A stretch of 62,940 nucleotides of DNA from Moraxella caviae (GCF_002014985.1 NZ_MUXU01000049.1:1-62940), one strand, 5' to 3'. Shown: positions 11,164 through 21,057, counted from the stretch's first letter. Program-made: numbers and translations. The notes: generated by a model from the letters alone, not told the origin.

Positions 11164-11937
11164 ATGAATATCTCACAAATTTTTATCGCTGATAATGATG
11201 GGCGTGAACTTTCGCCTTATTTAAAAAAGGCGGTAGATTCTGTAAAAAGCCAAATGCCACACACAGTGCATAAAATCTATTTTCATCAGGAATTAAGAGA
11301 ATGGATTGAACAAACTTACGGTGGCGATATTCGCAAAGCCTTTGATAAATTAGTGCCTTATGCGTTTAAAGCAGATTTGGCACGTTACTTATTACTTTAT
11401 CATTTTGGTGGTTGGTATTTTGATATTTCTGTGCATGTGCTTAATGGCATCAAAGTGATTGATGAATTGGATTTTCTCACTTTTCTTGATTTTCCGTTTT
11501 ATTCAAAAGTGTCGTATGCGTGTAATAATGCGATCATTTATTCTAAAAAAGGATCGATTATTTTAGAAGATACGATCAACGATGTGTTAAGAAATATCGC
11601 CACTGAAAACTACGGTCAGCACGTTCTTGCACCAACTGGCCCGATTTGTCTGGGCAAAAACGTCGCCAAACACGCTGATGCACTCAACGTCCATACAGGT
11701 GTATTTACCGAATTAACGCCAACTTATCCGAATAAAAATCGTGGCTTTGTGTTAGATAACGGCTTATTATTTGCTCTACATAAACAAGGCAATGTGGGCG
11801 GCGATTTAACCGCATTGGGGGCAAAAGGGACAAATAATTATGGAGAGCTTTACGAAGCTCGAGCGATTTACGACACCAGCATACAAGTTGCCATACAAAC
11901 GCTACCGAACCGAACCGAACCGAACCGAACCGAATAA
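11164..11937 (+). CDS. Capsule-type glycosyltransferase with pentanucleotide-repeat 3' end
   Basis: The 257-aa product resembles small cytoplasmic sugar transferases of capsule/LOS loci (capsular polysaccharide synthesis or GT32-like group). It has the block PYAFKADLARYLLLYHFGGW, then YFDIS (residues 85-89), matching the Gly-Gly-x-x-Asp-x-Ser/Thr nucleotide-sugar and metal site of that group. Sugar and acceptor are unknown. GGAAG precedes the ATG. The gene is visibly richer in A/T than its neighbours and sits alone just after tRNA-Gly, which suggests acquisition. Its final codons are six ACCGA units (11904-11934) encoding LPNRTEPNRTEPNRTE before a TAA. Loss or gain of one unit changes only the C-terminal tail, not the catalytic part. 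I therefore predict a tail switch rather than simple on/off. Confidence 0.75.
   Translation: MNISQIFIADNDGRELSPYLKKAVDSVKSQMPHTVHKIYFHQELREWIEQTYGGDIRKAFDKLVPYAFKADLARYLLLYHFGGWYFDISVHVLNGIKVIDELDFLTFLDFPFYSKVSYACNNAIIYSKKGSIILEDTINDVLRNIATENYGQHVLAPTGPICLGKNVAKHADALNVHTGVFTELTPTYPNKNRGFVLDNGLLFALHKQGNVGGDLTALGAKGTNNYGELYEARAIYDTSIQVAIQTLPNRTEPNRTE
11904..11934 (+). repeat. Tandem pentanucleotide repeat (ACCGA)6
   Basis: Six uninterrupted copies plus one base overlap the last codons of the glycosyltransferase. Five is not a multiple of three, so each unit gained or lost shifts the frame. With 7 units, translation would end nine codons on (TAA near 11960). With 5 units it would run about 59 residues to TGA at 12111-12113, through the terminator at 11972-12008. 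Confidence 0.95.
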
Positions 11938-11971
11938 GCATAGCGCAGTTTTTAGCGTCTAAGCAAATAAT

Positions 11972-12008
11972 AAAATGGTGCAAATCGATGGATTTTGCGC
12001 CATTTTTT
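11972..12008 (+). terminator. Terminator of the glycosyltransferase
   Basis: AAAATGGTGCAAA pairs with TTTGCGCCATTTT (one G-T pair) and is followed by further T residues. It lies 35 bases after the stop codon. Confidence 0.8.
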
Positions 12009-12062
12009 ACCTTAAAACAGCATTTGGCGATTAAAATATTGGCAAAATTTATCTTCGCCAAT

Positions 12063-12096
12063 AAAAAACAGCCCATCAGCAGACGGACTGTTTTTT
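12063..12096. terminator. Bidirectional terminator between glycosyltransferase and betT
   Basis: AAAAAACAG/CTGTTTTTT arms, extended by CC/GG after one mismatch, have A and T runs on both sides. It mainly serves betT on the minus strand. Confidence 0.75.
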
Positions 12097-12123
12097 GGCA
12101 AACTTATCATTGACAAAGAGCAA

Positions 12124-14028
12124 TCACTCTTCTTTTTCCAATTTTGGTGGGCCGGGCAACAAATGCTCGTCCACAAACTCATTTGCCATATTATGCTCGG
12201 CAGACTCTTCGGTCAGGTACCATTGACCCTTACGATACAAGGTCAGACGGTCGCGCTGCAAGCCACGCCACAAGCAATACATCATCACAAAAATCACGAT
12301 GGCAAATGGAAAGCCTGCCAAAATTGCCGCTGCTTGTAAGGCAGACAAACCGCCCACCACCAGCAAAATCGCCGCAATGACGCCTTCAGACGTTACCCAA
12401 AATAGGCGCTGAATTTTTGGTGGATTGGTATTGCCGCCTGCGGTGAGCATATCCACCACAAGACTTGCTGAGTCTGCCGATGTTACAAACCACAGCACAA
12501 TCATCGCCAAAATCACAAGCGTCAGCCCTTGGGTAAACGGATAGTATTCAATCAGCTTGAAAATCGCACTGCCTGTATCGGCAAGCACCGCCGCACTCAG
12601 ACCATAATCGCCCGACATTTCCATCTGAATTGCCGCGCCACCAAAGGTGGTGAACCACAAAAACAGCAAAGTCATCGGCACAAACAGCACACCAAAAATG
12701 AACTCACGAATCGTACGGCCACGAGAAATGCGCGCGATAAAAATCCCCACAAATGGCGACCAGCTCACCCACCACGCCCAATAAAACAGCGTCCAAGAAG
12801 CCTGCCAAGTGCTGTCTGAATAGGCTTCATTCCAAAGACCCAGCGTGATCAGATTGCCCGCATAATTGCCCACATTTTCTACAAAACTGTCAAACACATA
12901 CTGCGTAGGGCCAGTAACGATCATAAAAATCAGCAGCAAAAGCGTGCCAACGATGGTAATATCGCTTAAAAACTTCACGCCTTTATCAAGCCCTGCCATC
13001 ACCGAAAAACCAGCGCAAGCGGTGATTGCGGCAATCAAGATGATTTGTAAAGTCAAGCTAGACTCAATACCAAGCAAAGTCTGCAAACCAGTGTCCAGCT
13101 GCATCACGCCCAAGCCAAGGGACGTAACCACGCCAAACATCGTACCAAACACCGCCAGCACGTCCACCACATGACCCCAAGTGCCATAGATGCGCTTGCC
13201 AATCAGCGGAAACAATGCCGAGCGAATGGACAGCGGTAAGCCACGGCGATAATGAAAATACGCCAATGCCAATGCCACCACCGTATACAGCGCCCACGCG
13301 TGCAACCCCCAGTGCAAGAACGAAATGTTCATCGCTTCTTTGGCGGCTGCTACCGTGCTGGCTTCAGCGGTTGGCGGCGCCACAAAATGATACAAAGGCT
13401 CAGCCGTACCCCAGTACACCAAACCAATACCAATGCCTGCACTAAACAGCATACCAATCCACGAACCAAAGCTGTACTCTGGCGTTTCGGTCTGTCTGCC
13501 CAAGCGAATGTCGCCAAAGCCGCTCATCGCCACATACAGACAAAACACAATCGCCAAATTCACCAAAATGATGAATAAAAAGCCAAAATGCGTGGTGATA
13601 AAGCTCTGCGCTGCGCTAAATACTTCGCCAGCCAGCTCGGTAAATGCCGCACCAAACACGATAAATGCGATAATCGCCAACGCAGACGCCACAAACACAG
13701 GCTTACTCACCTGCGGAAAAATGGCAAAACGCCCCACTTTCGCCCCGTCTACCATCGTGGCATAATCTTGGGCAAGCTGAGCGTGCTCATCTGGCGTCTC
13801 TGGCGTAACGATGGCGGTACGATAAGACAAATCTTCATCAAGCTCAGCTTCATAGCTGATGTTTTGACTGGTGATGTCCACCGCCCCATCATCATGCCAA
13901 TCGCTCGGCAAGGCGTTGCCATCGGCGTCATTTTGCGCAGTGTCATTTTGCGCGGCGTCTAGCGTGTCTACCGACTGCGCATCTGCTGGCAAATGCTCAT
14001 GATTTAAATCTTGATTTTCCTTATTCAT
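12124..14028 (-). CDS. betT: BCCT-family betaine/choline/carnitine transporter
   Basis: This is a sodium- or proton-coupled inner-membrane transporter for quaternary ammonium compounds such as choline or glycine betaine, giving osmoprotection. The 634-aa product has twelve predicted membrane helices between residues of about 105 and 590. It carries the family signature FYWAWWVSWSPFVGIFIAR followed by SRGRTIREF. The first 100 residues and the last 45 are hydrophilic and acidic, as in BetT-type members with cytosolic tails. The start is the ATG at 14028, with AAGGA six bases upstream; the GTG at 14031 is less likely. No betaine-synthesis genes (betA, betB) are nearby. The exact substrate is inferred only from family. 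Confidence 0.88.
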   Translation of the reverse strand: MNKENQDLNHEHLPADAQSVDTLDAAQNDTAQNDADGNALPSDWHDDGAVDITSQNISYEAELDEDLSYRTAIVTPETPDEHAQLAQDYATMVDGAKVGRFAIFPQVSKPVFVASALAIIAFIVFGAAFTELAGEVFSAAQSFITTHFGFLFIILVNLAIVFCLYVAMSGFGDIRLGRQTETPEYSFGSWIGMLFSAGIGIGLVYWGTAEPLYHFVAPPTAEASTVAAAKEAMNISFLHWGLHAWALYTVVALALAYFHYRRGLPLSIRSALFPLIGKRIYGTWGHVVDVLAVFGTMFGVVTSLGLGVMQLDTGLQTLLGIESSLTLQIILIAAITACAGFSVMAGLDKGVKFLSDITIVGTLLLLIFMIVTGPTQYVFDSFVENVGNYAGNLITLGLWNEAYSDSTWQASWTLFYWAWWVSWSPFVGIFIARISRGRTIREFIFGVLFVPMTLLFLWFTTFGGAAIQMEMSGDYGLSAAVLADTGSAIFKLIEYYPFTQGLTLVILAMIVLWFVTSADSASLVVDMLTAGGNTNPPKIQRLFWVTSEGVIAAILLVVGGLSALQAAAILAGFPFAIVIFVMMYCLWRGLQRDRLTLYRKGQWYLTEESAEHNMANEFVDEHLLPGPPKLEKEE

Positions 14029-14794
14029 CACACTTCCTTAGCACACATTCGTGCAATCAACTTCATAACAATACCTTTCACTTTACACTATTTCAAAATT
14101 TTAGATGAACTGATGGTTTTGTCATTGATATATAAGTTAATATCATCAATTCAAGCGATATGGCGTAAATTTGGCTGTGGTATTAGCGCAATTTTTGCTG
14201 TTATTTTGCGCCAAAATCTTGCCAAAATTTACTCAATTCGCCTTTAAAACTGCATTGTAAAACCGCACTGCGTTCATCACAATGGCTATAACCTTACCAA
14301 GTTTGCCGAAATATTGCAAATTATTACTGTTAGTTTTTTGTATCATTCACAAAAAATTCTCTCTTAATTATTTATTGGTTTTTCTTATGAATTGTCGGTA
14401 ACTGCTTGTTTTTTGTTCACTTTTCCTAGTATTTTACTCAAGAATTTTTTATAAACAGCTTGATAAGTTTTGTTACATTTTTAGTGGCGGGATTTTTTAA
14501 TATCGCTTAATAACTATGGCAATATATTGATTTTATTTAAATTTTACGCTTGATAAATTCAACGCATCGCCAATATTCACAAGCCATCTGCCAAAAACCA
14601 AACACCATCGCAAAGTTTTTATCAGTCATAACCAATTTTTATAGAAAAACAGGTGCGCTGTTACGGTTTTTTGGGTAGAATAGGCGTAAAAAAGAATAGA
14701 CGCAAAAATAAAGAATAGATGTAAATTTTAACAATTCACACAAACCAAAAAGTGCGCCGCTACTTGCCACGCACTCATCATGACAGGAATTATT
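14029..14794. other. Long AT-rich divergent region betT / ilvD
   Basis: I find no gene in these 766 bases. A 78-codon open frame at 14011-14247 overlaps the betT start and is hydrophobic low-complexity noise. Near the ilvD end are three related blocks, AGAATAGrYGYAAA, starting at 14677, 14693 and 14712, which could be regulator sites. Confidence 0.5.
14677..14728 (+). repeat. Three direct blocks AGAATAGrYGYAAA upstream of ilvD
   Basis: The blocks begin at 14677, 14693 and 14712 (16- and 19-base steps), ending about 70 bases before the ilvD start. A regulatory role is a guess from position alone. Confidence 0.45.
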
Positions 14795-16696
14795 ATGCCA
14801 ATTTACCGCTCAAAAACCTCCACCGCAGGTCGTAACATGGCAGGCGCACGCGCACTTTGGCGTGCCACAGGCATGAGTGATGATGATTTTAACAAACCAA
14901 TCATCGCCATTGCCAACTCGTTCACTCAGTTCGTGCCGGGACATGTGCATTTAAAAGACATGGGACAGCTGGTGGCGCGTGAGATTGAAAAAGCTGGCGG
15001 CGTTGCCAAAGAATTTAACACCATCGCTGTAGATGACGGCATTGCCATGGGACACGGCGGTATGCTGTACAGCTTGCCAAGCCGTGATTTGATTGCCGAC
15101 AGCGTTGAATACATGGTAAACGCCCACTGCGCAGACGCTTTGGTGTGCATTTCAAACTGCGACAAAATCACCCCCGGTATGCTGATGGCAGCGCTGCGCC
15201 TAAACATTCCAACCATTTTTGTGTCTGGCGGCCCGATGGAAGCTGGTAAAGTCTTGGCAAGCACGCTGGGCGATGGGCATACCGTACACGAAACCATCAC
15301 CAGCGATGACGGACAAAAAATCCGCAAACTTGACCTTGTGGACGCGATGATTGACGCAGCCGATGATTTAATCAGCGATGACGACGTGGCAAATGTGGAG
15401 CGTTCAGCTTGCCCAACGTGCGGCTCATGCTCTGGTATGTTCACCGCCAACTCCATGAACTGCCTAACCGAAGCCTTGGGGCTTTCTTTGCCTGCCAACG
15501 GCTCGCTGCTTGCCACGCACGCCAAACGCAAAGAGTTGTTCTTGCAAGCAGGTCGCACCATCGTTGAGATTACCAAGCGCTACTACGAGCAAGACGATGC
15601 GTCTGTATTGCCACGCTCCATCGCTACCAAAGCCGCCTTTGAAAACGCCATGAGCCTTGATATTGCCATGGGTGGCAGCACCAACACCATCTTGCACCTT
15701 TTGGCAGCGGCAAGCGAAGCAGGTGTGGACTTTAAAATGGCGGACATTGACCGCTTATCTCGCAGCGTGCCCTGTCTATCTAAGGTCGCCCCTGCCACAC
15801 AAAAATACCACATGGAAGATGTGCATCGTGCTGGCGGCGTGATGGCGATTTTGGCAGAACTTGACCGCGCTGGACTGCTTAGCACCAACGTACCAACCGT
15901 TCACGCGCCGACTTTGGCGGACGCGCTTGCCAAATGGGACGTGATGAATCCTGACAACACAGACGCGCGTGAGCTGTACATCGCAGCCCCCGGCGGCGTT
16001 CGCACCACGCAGGCATTTAGCCAAAACAAAGTGTGGGGTAATCTTGATTTAAACCGTGAATCTGGCTGTATTCGCAGCAAAGAATTCGCCTACAGCCAAG
16101 ATGGCGGCTTGGCGGTACTGTTTGGCAACATCGCTGAGCGTGGCTGCGTGGTAAAAACCGCAGGCGTGGACGAGAGCATTTTGACCTTCACAGGGCGTGC
16201 GCGCGTGTTTGAAAGCCAAGACGCAGCGGTAGAAGCGATTTTGGCGGATAAGATTGTCGCAGGCGACATCGTCATCATTCGCTATGAAGGCCCAAAAGGC
16301 GGCCCCGGCATGCAAGAAATGCTGTACCCAACCAGCTACCTTAAATCAAAAGGTCTTGGCAAAGAATGTGCGCTTTTGACGGACGGTCGTTTCTCAGGCG
16401 GTACGTCAGGCTTATCCATCGGACACGCCAGCCCAGAAGCTGCCGAAGGTGGCGCAATTGGCTTGGTGGAAGAATTTGACACCATCAAAATTGACATTCC
16501 AAATCGCAGCATTCACCTTGATGTGAGCGATGAAGAACTTGCCAAACGCCGTGAAGCGATGAATGCACGCGGCAAAAACGCATGGAAACCTGTGGCTCGT
16601 GAACGCTATGTCAGCCAAGCCCTGCGTGCCTATGCCGCAATGGCAACCAGCGCTGATACAGGTGCGGTGCGTGATGTGTCGCAAGTGGAACGCTAA
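14795..16696 (+). CDS. ilvD: Dihydroxy-acid dehydratase
   Basis: IlvD dehydrates 2,3-dihydroxy acids to 2-keto acids in valine, isoleucine, leucine and pantothenate synthesis, and needs an Fe-S cluster. The 633-aa product begins [20 protein letters not shown], as in Pseudomonas-type enzymes. Cluster cysteines are seen in [10 protein letters not shown] and [19 protein letters not shown]. The C-terminus carries [18 protein letters not shown]. An ATG at 14780 lies five codons upstream, but the ATG at 14795 matches homologues and has AGGA eight bases before it. It is monocistronic, with a clear terminator after it. Confidence 0.96.
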   Translation: MPIYRSKTSTAGRNMAGARALWRATGMSDDDFNKPIIAIANSFTQFVPGHVHLKDMGQLVAREIEKAGGVAKEFNTIAVDDGIAMGHGGMLYSLPSRDLIADSVEYMVNAHCADALVCISNCDKITPGMLMAALRLNIPTIFVSGGPMEAGKVLASTLGDGHTVHETITSDDGQKIRKLDLVDAMIDAADDLISDDDVANVERSACPTCGSCSGMFTANSMNCLTEALGLSLPANGSLLATHAKRKELFLQAGRTIVEITKRYYEQDDASVLPRSIATKAAFENAMSLDIAMGGSTNTILHLLAAASEAGVDFKMADIDRLSRSVPCLSKVAPATQKYHMEDVHRAGGVMAILAELDRAGLLSTNVPTVHAPTLADALAKWDVMNPDNTDARELYIAAPGGVRTTQAFSQNKVWGNLDLNRESGCIRSKEFAYSQDGGLAVLFGNIAERGCVVKTAGVDESILTFTGRARVFESQDAAVEAILADKIVAGDIVIIRYEGPKGGPGMQEMLYPTSYLKSKGLGKECALLTDGRFSGGTSGLSIGHASPEAAEGGAIGLVEEFDTIKIDIPNRSIHLDVSDEELAKRREAMNARGKNAWKPVARERYVSQALRAYAAMATSADTGAVRDVSQVER

Positions 16697-16710
16697 TCTA
16701 AGGCGTCAAA

Positions 16711-16739
16711 AAACCAGCTCATTTGGGCTGGTTTTTTGT
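16711..16739 (+). terminator. Terminator of ilvD
   Basis: AAACCAGC and GCTGGTTT arms with an eight-base loop are followed by TTTTTG, 15 bases after the stop. Confidence 0.85.
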
Positions 16740-16796
16740 TTGTGTGCTATTTAAAATATACACGATTGCAATGGTAAGTGGCTATCCAAAACCCCA

Positions 16797-17711
16797 TCAA
16801 GTACAATTATAATACTCATTCGCCACAAGCTCAGGCGGCATGGGCTTATCCATCAGCGCCAAAGTCTCACGCTCAATCATGCGCACGATGGTGTCCAGTG
16901 GCAAATCATTATCCGACAAACCAAACGGCTCTTCCAGCTCATAGCTCAGCTCATCTAGTCCAAGCAGCAAATACGACAAAAACCCCACCAGCAGCGGCGT
17001 CCACAACCCCATCACCGACTGCAAACTAAACGGCAACAGCCAACAAAAGCCAAACACCGCACGATGCAAAAGCACCGAATACGGAAACGGCAAAGGCGTG
17101 CTGGCAATGCGATCGCAGCCTGCTTGGATATTACCCATCTCCACGATATGACTTTGAATACTGGTGTAAATGATGTCGCTAATCATGCCTTGCTTATATG
17201 CACCAATCAGACGTTTTTGAATGCGCTCAAGCACAAATTGCGGTGCGTTGATGTGCGCATTGAGTTTGGTGATTTCATCATTGGTGGGCGTGCGATAATA
17301 AGAAAACTGCACCGCTTGACACGGCTGCTTACGCAATCTGTCACGCAATAGACTCACAAACATCAGCATATCAACAAGCAGTACTTCACGCTCATGCGCT
17401 GGCAAAAAATGCGTATCGCGCGTAAAATGGCGTGTGTTGGCAATCAGCGCACCCCATAATTTACGCCCTTCCCACCAGCGGTCATAGCACGCGGTGTTAC
17501 GAAACCCCAAAAAGATGGACAAAATCACACCAAAGATCGCAAAGCCCATCGCTGGCACGCTGTTGATGTGAATGTCCACAAAGTGCATGAGCGCCCACAC
17601 GCCTGTAGAAATCGCCATCAGCAGCAGCACAATCGGCAGCACCTTTGGCAAAATCGTGCCGCGCCACACAAATAAAAGTTTTAGTCCGTTGGATTTATCG
17701 CGTACAATCAT
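16797..17711 (-). CDS. Bestrophin-like anion channel (UPF0187/YneE family)
   Basis: The 304-aa product fits the bacterial bestrophin group. The N-terminus has two membrane segments, then FLGFRNTACYDRWWEGRKLWG, a strongly conserved family block, then ARHxx-type cytosolic helices. Further on are PFPYSVLLHRAVFGFCWLLPF and the end block ELEEPFGLSDNDLPLD. Related bacterial proteins form pentameric channels. Whether this one conducts anions or cations in the inner membrane is not known. No partner genes are adjacent. Confidence 0.85.
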   Translation of the reverse strand: MIVRDKSNGLKLLFVWRGTILPKVLPIVLLLMAISTGVWALMHFVDIHINSVPAMGFAIFGVILSIFLGFRNTACYDRWWEGRKLWGALIANTRHFTRDTHFLPAHEREVLLVDMLMFVSLLRDRLRKQPCQAVQFSYYRTPTNDEITKLNAHINAPQFVLERIQKRLIGAYKQGMISDIIYTSIQSHIVEMGNIQAGCDRIASTPLPFPYSVLLHRAVFGFCWLLPFSLQSVMGLWTPLLVGFLSYLLLGLDELSYELEEPFGLSDNDLPLDTIVRMIERETLALMDKPMPPELVANEYYNCT

Positions 17712-17829
17712 GGGTTGGTTGTTGCAGGTTTGGTGGTTTTGGTAAATGTTTAGAATAAGAATTTATGGTTTGAAATGTTGGGTTGTGCCATCGCCAATCA
17801 ACAACTCTTGGATTAAAGAACGATGGTAA

Positions 17830-17906
17830 GTTAGGTTAAGCCAAGCGAAAACTCAACAAATCTAAGAATTTAACTTAAAATCGTTGGGTTTTCGCTTAGC
17901 TACACC
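17830..17906. repeat. Dispersed intergenic inverted repeat, copy 2 (paired)
   Basis: AGGTTAAGCcaAGCGAAAACtCAAC (left part) and CGTTGGGTTTTCGCTTAGCT (from 17882) are inverted relative to each other, about 25 bases apart. Both match the GTTGGGTT family. The pair lies between the bestrophin start and the end of the NlpD-like gene. Confidence 0.65.
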
Positions 17907-17970
17907 AAATCACGGCTTGCAATTCAAATGAAATTGCCAGCCCCAAACTTTATCACGATGGTTTTACACA

Positions 17971-18002
17971 AAAAAATAAAGCAGACTTTTGCCTGCTTTA
18001 TT
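17971..18002 (-). terminator. Terminator of the NlpD-like gene
   Basis: AATAAAGCAG/CTGCTTTATT arms are followed by a T-run on the minus strand, just after the stop codon. Confidence 0.85.
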
Positions 18003-18008
18003 AAAAAT

Positions 18009-18917
18009 TTATTTAAGCACCATCAAAGGATCAACATAAGCGCTGTTTTTGGCAACACGAAATTCCAGCAAGCTTGCGCCGTTAGATTGGCGTTTCATTT
18101 TGGCGATTTGCTGACCTGCACGCACCGAATCACCCGAACGCACGCTGGCGTCCTTGATGTGAATGTAACTGGTAACAAAGCCGTCCGAATGCTGAATCAT
18201 CACCATTGAGCCTTGTACGTTATTGCCGTCTGCGTGAATGACCGTCCCTGCACGGCTGGCAAGCACCGCTTCGTTATCCGTACCGCTAAACCACATACCT
18301 TCGCTAGACACCGTTTGTCCATTGATGGTTACCGTACCAAAACGGCGCACCACCGGCACGTTTTTCGCCACAGGATAGCTAAACTGCATGACCCCAGCAC
18401 TGCCGATGATTGGCGTATTGGTGCTGGCTGCCGCTGGCGCAGGTGCAACAGGTGCAGGCTGGCTTGGTGTAGGATTGCGTGTGGCTTGGGTGTTTGTCTG
18501 CGTGCGTGTGTTTGTGCTTTGGCGTGGCGGCTGGCTTTGGGTGCGAGTATTTTGTACACGCCCCACGTTGTTATTTGCGCTGCCTTGCCACAAAGTCAGC
18601 CACTGCCCTGTATAGATGGTGTAATTACCGTCAAGGTTGTTCATGCGCCCAAGTTCACGCCAATTTAGCCCATAACGCTCGGCAATCTTACTCACCGTGT
18701 CGCCTTGTTTTACCAAATAGCGATTTGGCACGCCGCGGTTATTGGTCAGCACCTTTTCGCTGGCGCTTGCGCCGCTTTGATAGGTTGGCTTACTGGCACA
18801 GCCTGCCAGCACGATTGCCGCCGCACACGCCGCCACAAGCCATTTGCCAGAAAATTTGCCCTTGTTAGGCTGATGAATTGCTTGATCAAAATGCGGCTGC
18901 GTTTGCTGAACCATCAT
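18009..18917 (-). CDS. NlpD/EnvC-like lipoprotein with LysM and degenerate M23 domain
   Basis: The 302-aa product has an N-terminal hydrophobic segment ending in the lipobox LAGC (C40), so it is probably a lipoprotein. A LysM peptidoglycan-binding domain spans residues 67-110 (YLVKQGDTVSKIAERYGLNW). A Thr/Pro/Gln-rich linker follows (about 115-180), then an M23-type LytM domain (about 205-302). The usual zinc ligands (HxxxD and HxH) are missing: their places read MWFSGTDNEA and LLEFRVAK. This points to an activator of amidases during cell division, as known for NlpD and EnvC, not an enzyme. Before the lipobox there is an unusually long hydrophilic 23-residue head. It shows none of the usual neighbours (surE, pcm, rpoS). 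Confidence 0.8.
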   Translation of the reverse strand: MMVQQTQPHFDQAIHQPNKGKFSGKWLVAACAAAIVLAGCASKPTYQSGASASEKVLTNNRGVPNRYLVKQGDTVSKIAERYGLNWRELGRMNNLDGNYTIYTGQWLTLWQGSANNNVGRVQNTRTQSQPPRQSTNTRTQTNTQATRNPTPSQPAPVAPAPAAASTNTPIIGSAGVMQFSYPVAKNVPVVRRFGTVTINGQTVSSEGMWFSGTDNEAVLASRAGTVIHADGNNVQGSMVMIQHSDGFVTSYIHIKDASVRSGDSVRAGQQIAKMKRQSNGASLLEFRVAKNSAYVDPLMVLK

Positions 18918-19227
18918 TGCACCACTCCGTTATTGTTGTTGTGTTTTTAAAAGTATATTTGATTTAAAAGTGTGTTGAAGTTTTCAATTTTAAACATTGC
19001 GCCAATTTGCTCTGGCAAGTTTGATTTTTATCATTTGCCAAATATTTTGTCAGCATGGATAAATGCGTTCACTGTTTATATCAAACACTCAATATCAAAA
19101 AGCCACAGTGAACACTAATGCTGCGAACTTGGTATTGTAACACAGCTGTCAAAATCACAAAACCCACCGAGTGCCGATGGGTCGTGATTGAAAAATAAAG
19201 TTACAATTTTTCAAAGCGATGGTAAAT
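18918..19227. other. Intergenic region between the NlpD-like gene and fruA
   Basis: This 310-base region has no gene. It contains a hairpin at 19154-19190 that may end the fru operon and presumably the promoter of the NlpD-like gene, which I cannot place. Confidence 0.5.
19154..19190 (-). terminator. Possible terminator of fruA
   Basis: Nested arms AATCAC/GTGATT and ACCCA/TGGGT lie about 40 bases after the fruA stop. The T-run is poor (TTTTG and ATTTTG), so confidence is low. Confidence 0.35.
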
Positions 19228-20949
19228 TTAGGCTTGCACTTCGCTCTTTTTAATCAGCGCATAAATCACGCCTGTTACCACAGAACCGATGGCGATTGCC
19301 GCCAAATACATAAGCGGCTGCGACACAAACGGAATCACGAACAATCCGCCATGCGGTGCTTGCAGCTCAATGCTAAGTCCCATGGAAATCGCCCCAGCCA
19401 AGCCGCCGCCAATCAAAGACGCAATAATCACGCGTGCAGGGTCTGCCGCCACAAATGGCAACGCCCCTTCAGAAATAAAGCACAAACCCAGCGCAAACGA
19501 TGCCTTGCCAGCATTGCGCTGATTTTCATTAAATTTACGGCGTGCCAGCCAAGTCGCAATCGCCATACCGATTGGCGGCACCATACCCGCTGCCATCGCT
19601 GCGGCAATCGGCGTATACACCCCAGACGCAATCATACCCACCGAGAAAGTATAAGCCGCCTTATTCACAGGGCCGCCCATGTCGGTGCACATCATCGCAC
19701 CCAAAATCAAGCCCAAAATGATGGCATTGACTTCGCCCATGGATTTTAGCCAGTCGGTCAAAGCCGTCATCAGTGCTGCCACTGGCGGATTGATGGCGTA
19801 CACCATCAAAAGCCCCACAATCAGCGAACCAAGCAGCGGTAAAATCAAAATCGGCTTAAGCGATGTCAGGCTGGCGGGCAATTTAATCGCACTGTTTAGC
19901 CATTTGACGGTATAACCTGCCAAAAAACCTGCGATGATACCGCCCAAAATCCCTGCGCCTGCGCTGTTGGCAAGCATACCGCCAATCAAACCCACCGCAA
20001 GACCGGGACGGTCAGCGATAGAAAACGCCACATAGCCAGAAAATACCGCAATCATCAGCGCAAAAGCCGCGCCACCGCCAATGTCCATCAGCGCCTTTGG
20101 TAAGCCAAACGCCAAATTCTCATCTTTAAAGGCTTCAATGCCAAACATGAACGACAGCGCAATCAGTAGACCGCCAGCCACCACCAGCGGCAACATATGC
20201 GACACGCCTGTCATCAAATGCTTGTACACACCCTTTTTTTCGTCCGCTGGCGCGCTTTGTGCTGCCGTGCCTGCGCCTTGATACACGCTTGCTTCGGCAA
20301 ATGCCTTGGTGAACTCTTGCTCGGTTTTTTTCAAAGCAAGCTGCGTGGAAGTGCGGTACATTTTTTTGCCAGCAAATTTGGATAAATCCACGTCAATATC
20401 CGCCGCCACAAAGACCAAATCTGCCGCCGCCACTTCATCAGGCGTGATTTCATTGCCTGCGCCCACTTGTCCGCGCGTCTCGACTTTGACCGTCCAGCCT
20501 TGTTTTTTGGCGTAATTTTCAATCGCTTCTGCCGACATAAAAGTGTGCGCCACGCCCGTTGGGCAAGCGGTTACCGCCACGATGTTTTTCACCGCACTTT
20601 GCGCTGCTTGGCTTGGCAGAGTTTGCGTTTGCGCCTTATTTAAAAGCTCGCTGACGTACTCGGCATTGGCAAGCTCGTCCAGCTGCACGGCATCTTTTTG
20701 TAAATACAAAGTATTTGCGCTGCTTGACTTGGCAGTATCGCCAATCACAATGCGCACGGTGTTTGGCTCGCTGCCTGCTTGGTCAAGCTTAGCAATGCTT
20801 AGCATTTGGGCGGATTTGCCATGGCGATTTAGGCTGGCTGTCAATGCCTTTGCCACAAGTAGTGCCTGCGCAGATGGCGATTCACTACCCACCAAAAAAC
20901 GCTCAGCACAAGATAAATCCACACAAGAAAAATCGGTTTGAGTTGTCAT
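19228..20949 (-). CDS. fruA: PTS fructose transporter subunit IIBC
   Basis: FruA carries fructose across the inner membrane and phosphorylates it to fructose 1-phosphate. The 573-aa product has a non-catalytic IIB-like N-terminal domain (residues of about 5-105). The catalytic IIB domain follows, with its phosphorylated cysteine at C129 in VTACPTGVAHTFMSAEAIE. The membrane IIC domain covers about residues 230-570, with LMTGVSHMLPLVVAGGLLIA at its start. Gly/Ala-rich segments such as GGAAFALMIAVFSGYVAFS are typical. It is the last gene of the fruB-fruK-fruA operon, 108 bases after fruK. Confidence 0.95.
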   Translation of the reverse strand: MTTQTDFSCVDLSCAERFLVGSESPSAQALLVAKALTASLNRHGKSAQMLSIAKLDQAGSEPNTVRIVIGDTAKSSSANTLYLQKDAVQLDELANAEYVSELLNKAQTQTLPSQAAQSAVKNIVAVTACPTGVAHTFMSAEAIENYAKKQGWTVKVETRGQVGAGNEITPDEVAAADLVFVAADIDVDLSKFAGKKMYRTSTQLALKKTEQEFTKAFAEASVYQGAGTAAQSAPADEKKGVYKHLMTGVSHMLPLVVAGGLLIALSFMFGIEAFKDENLAFGLPKALMDIGGGAAFALMIAVFSGYVAFSIADRPGLAVGLIGGMLANSAGAGILGGIIAGFLAGYTVKWLNSAIKLPASLTSLKPILILPLLGSLIVGLLMVYAINPPVAALMTALTDWLKSMGEVNAIILGLILGAMMCTDMGGPVNKAAYTFSVGMIASGVYTPIAAAMAAGMVPPIGMAIATWLARRKFNENQRNAGKASFALGLCFISEGALPFVAADPARVIIASLIGGGLAGAISMGLSIELQAPHGGLFVIPFVSQPLMYLAAIAIGSVVTGVIYALIKKSEVQA

Positions 20950-21057
20950 AATCGTCTGATTTTATTAAAATTTTATTAAATTACACACTCATAAATTTAG
21001 GTGTGATTGACTTTATATATCATCGGTAAATTCATGCGTTTTGCAAGCGTCTGCAAA

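Noticed and set aside
11934..12113. 59-residue extension as the true C-terminus of the repeat-tailed glycosyltransferase
   Set aside because: It is reached only if one repeat unit is lost. It reads through two terminator hairpins, and the current frame already ends cleanly at 11937.
14011..14247. 78-codon plus-strand open frame upstream of ilvD
   Set aside because: It overlaps the start of betT on the other strand, lacks a ribosome site and has low-complexity hydrophobic content.
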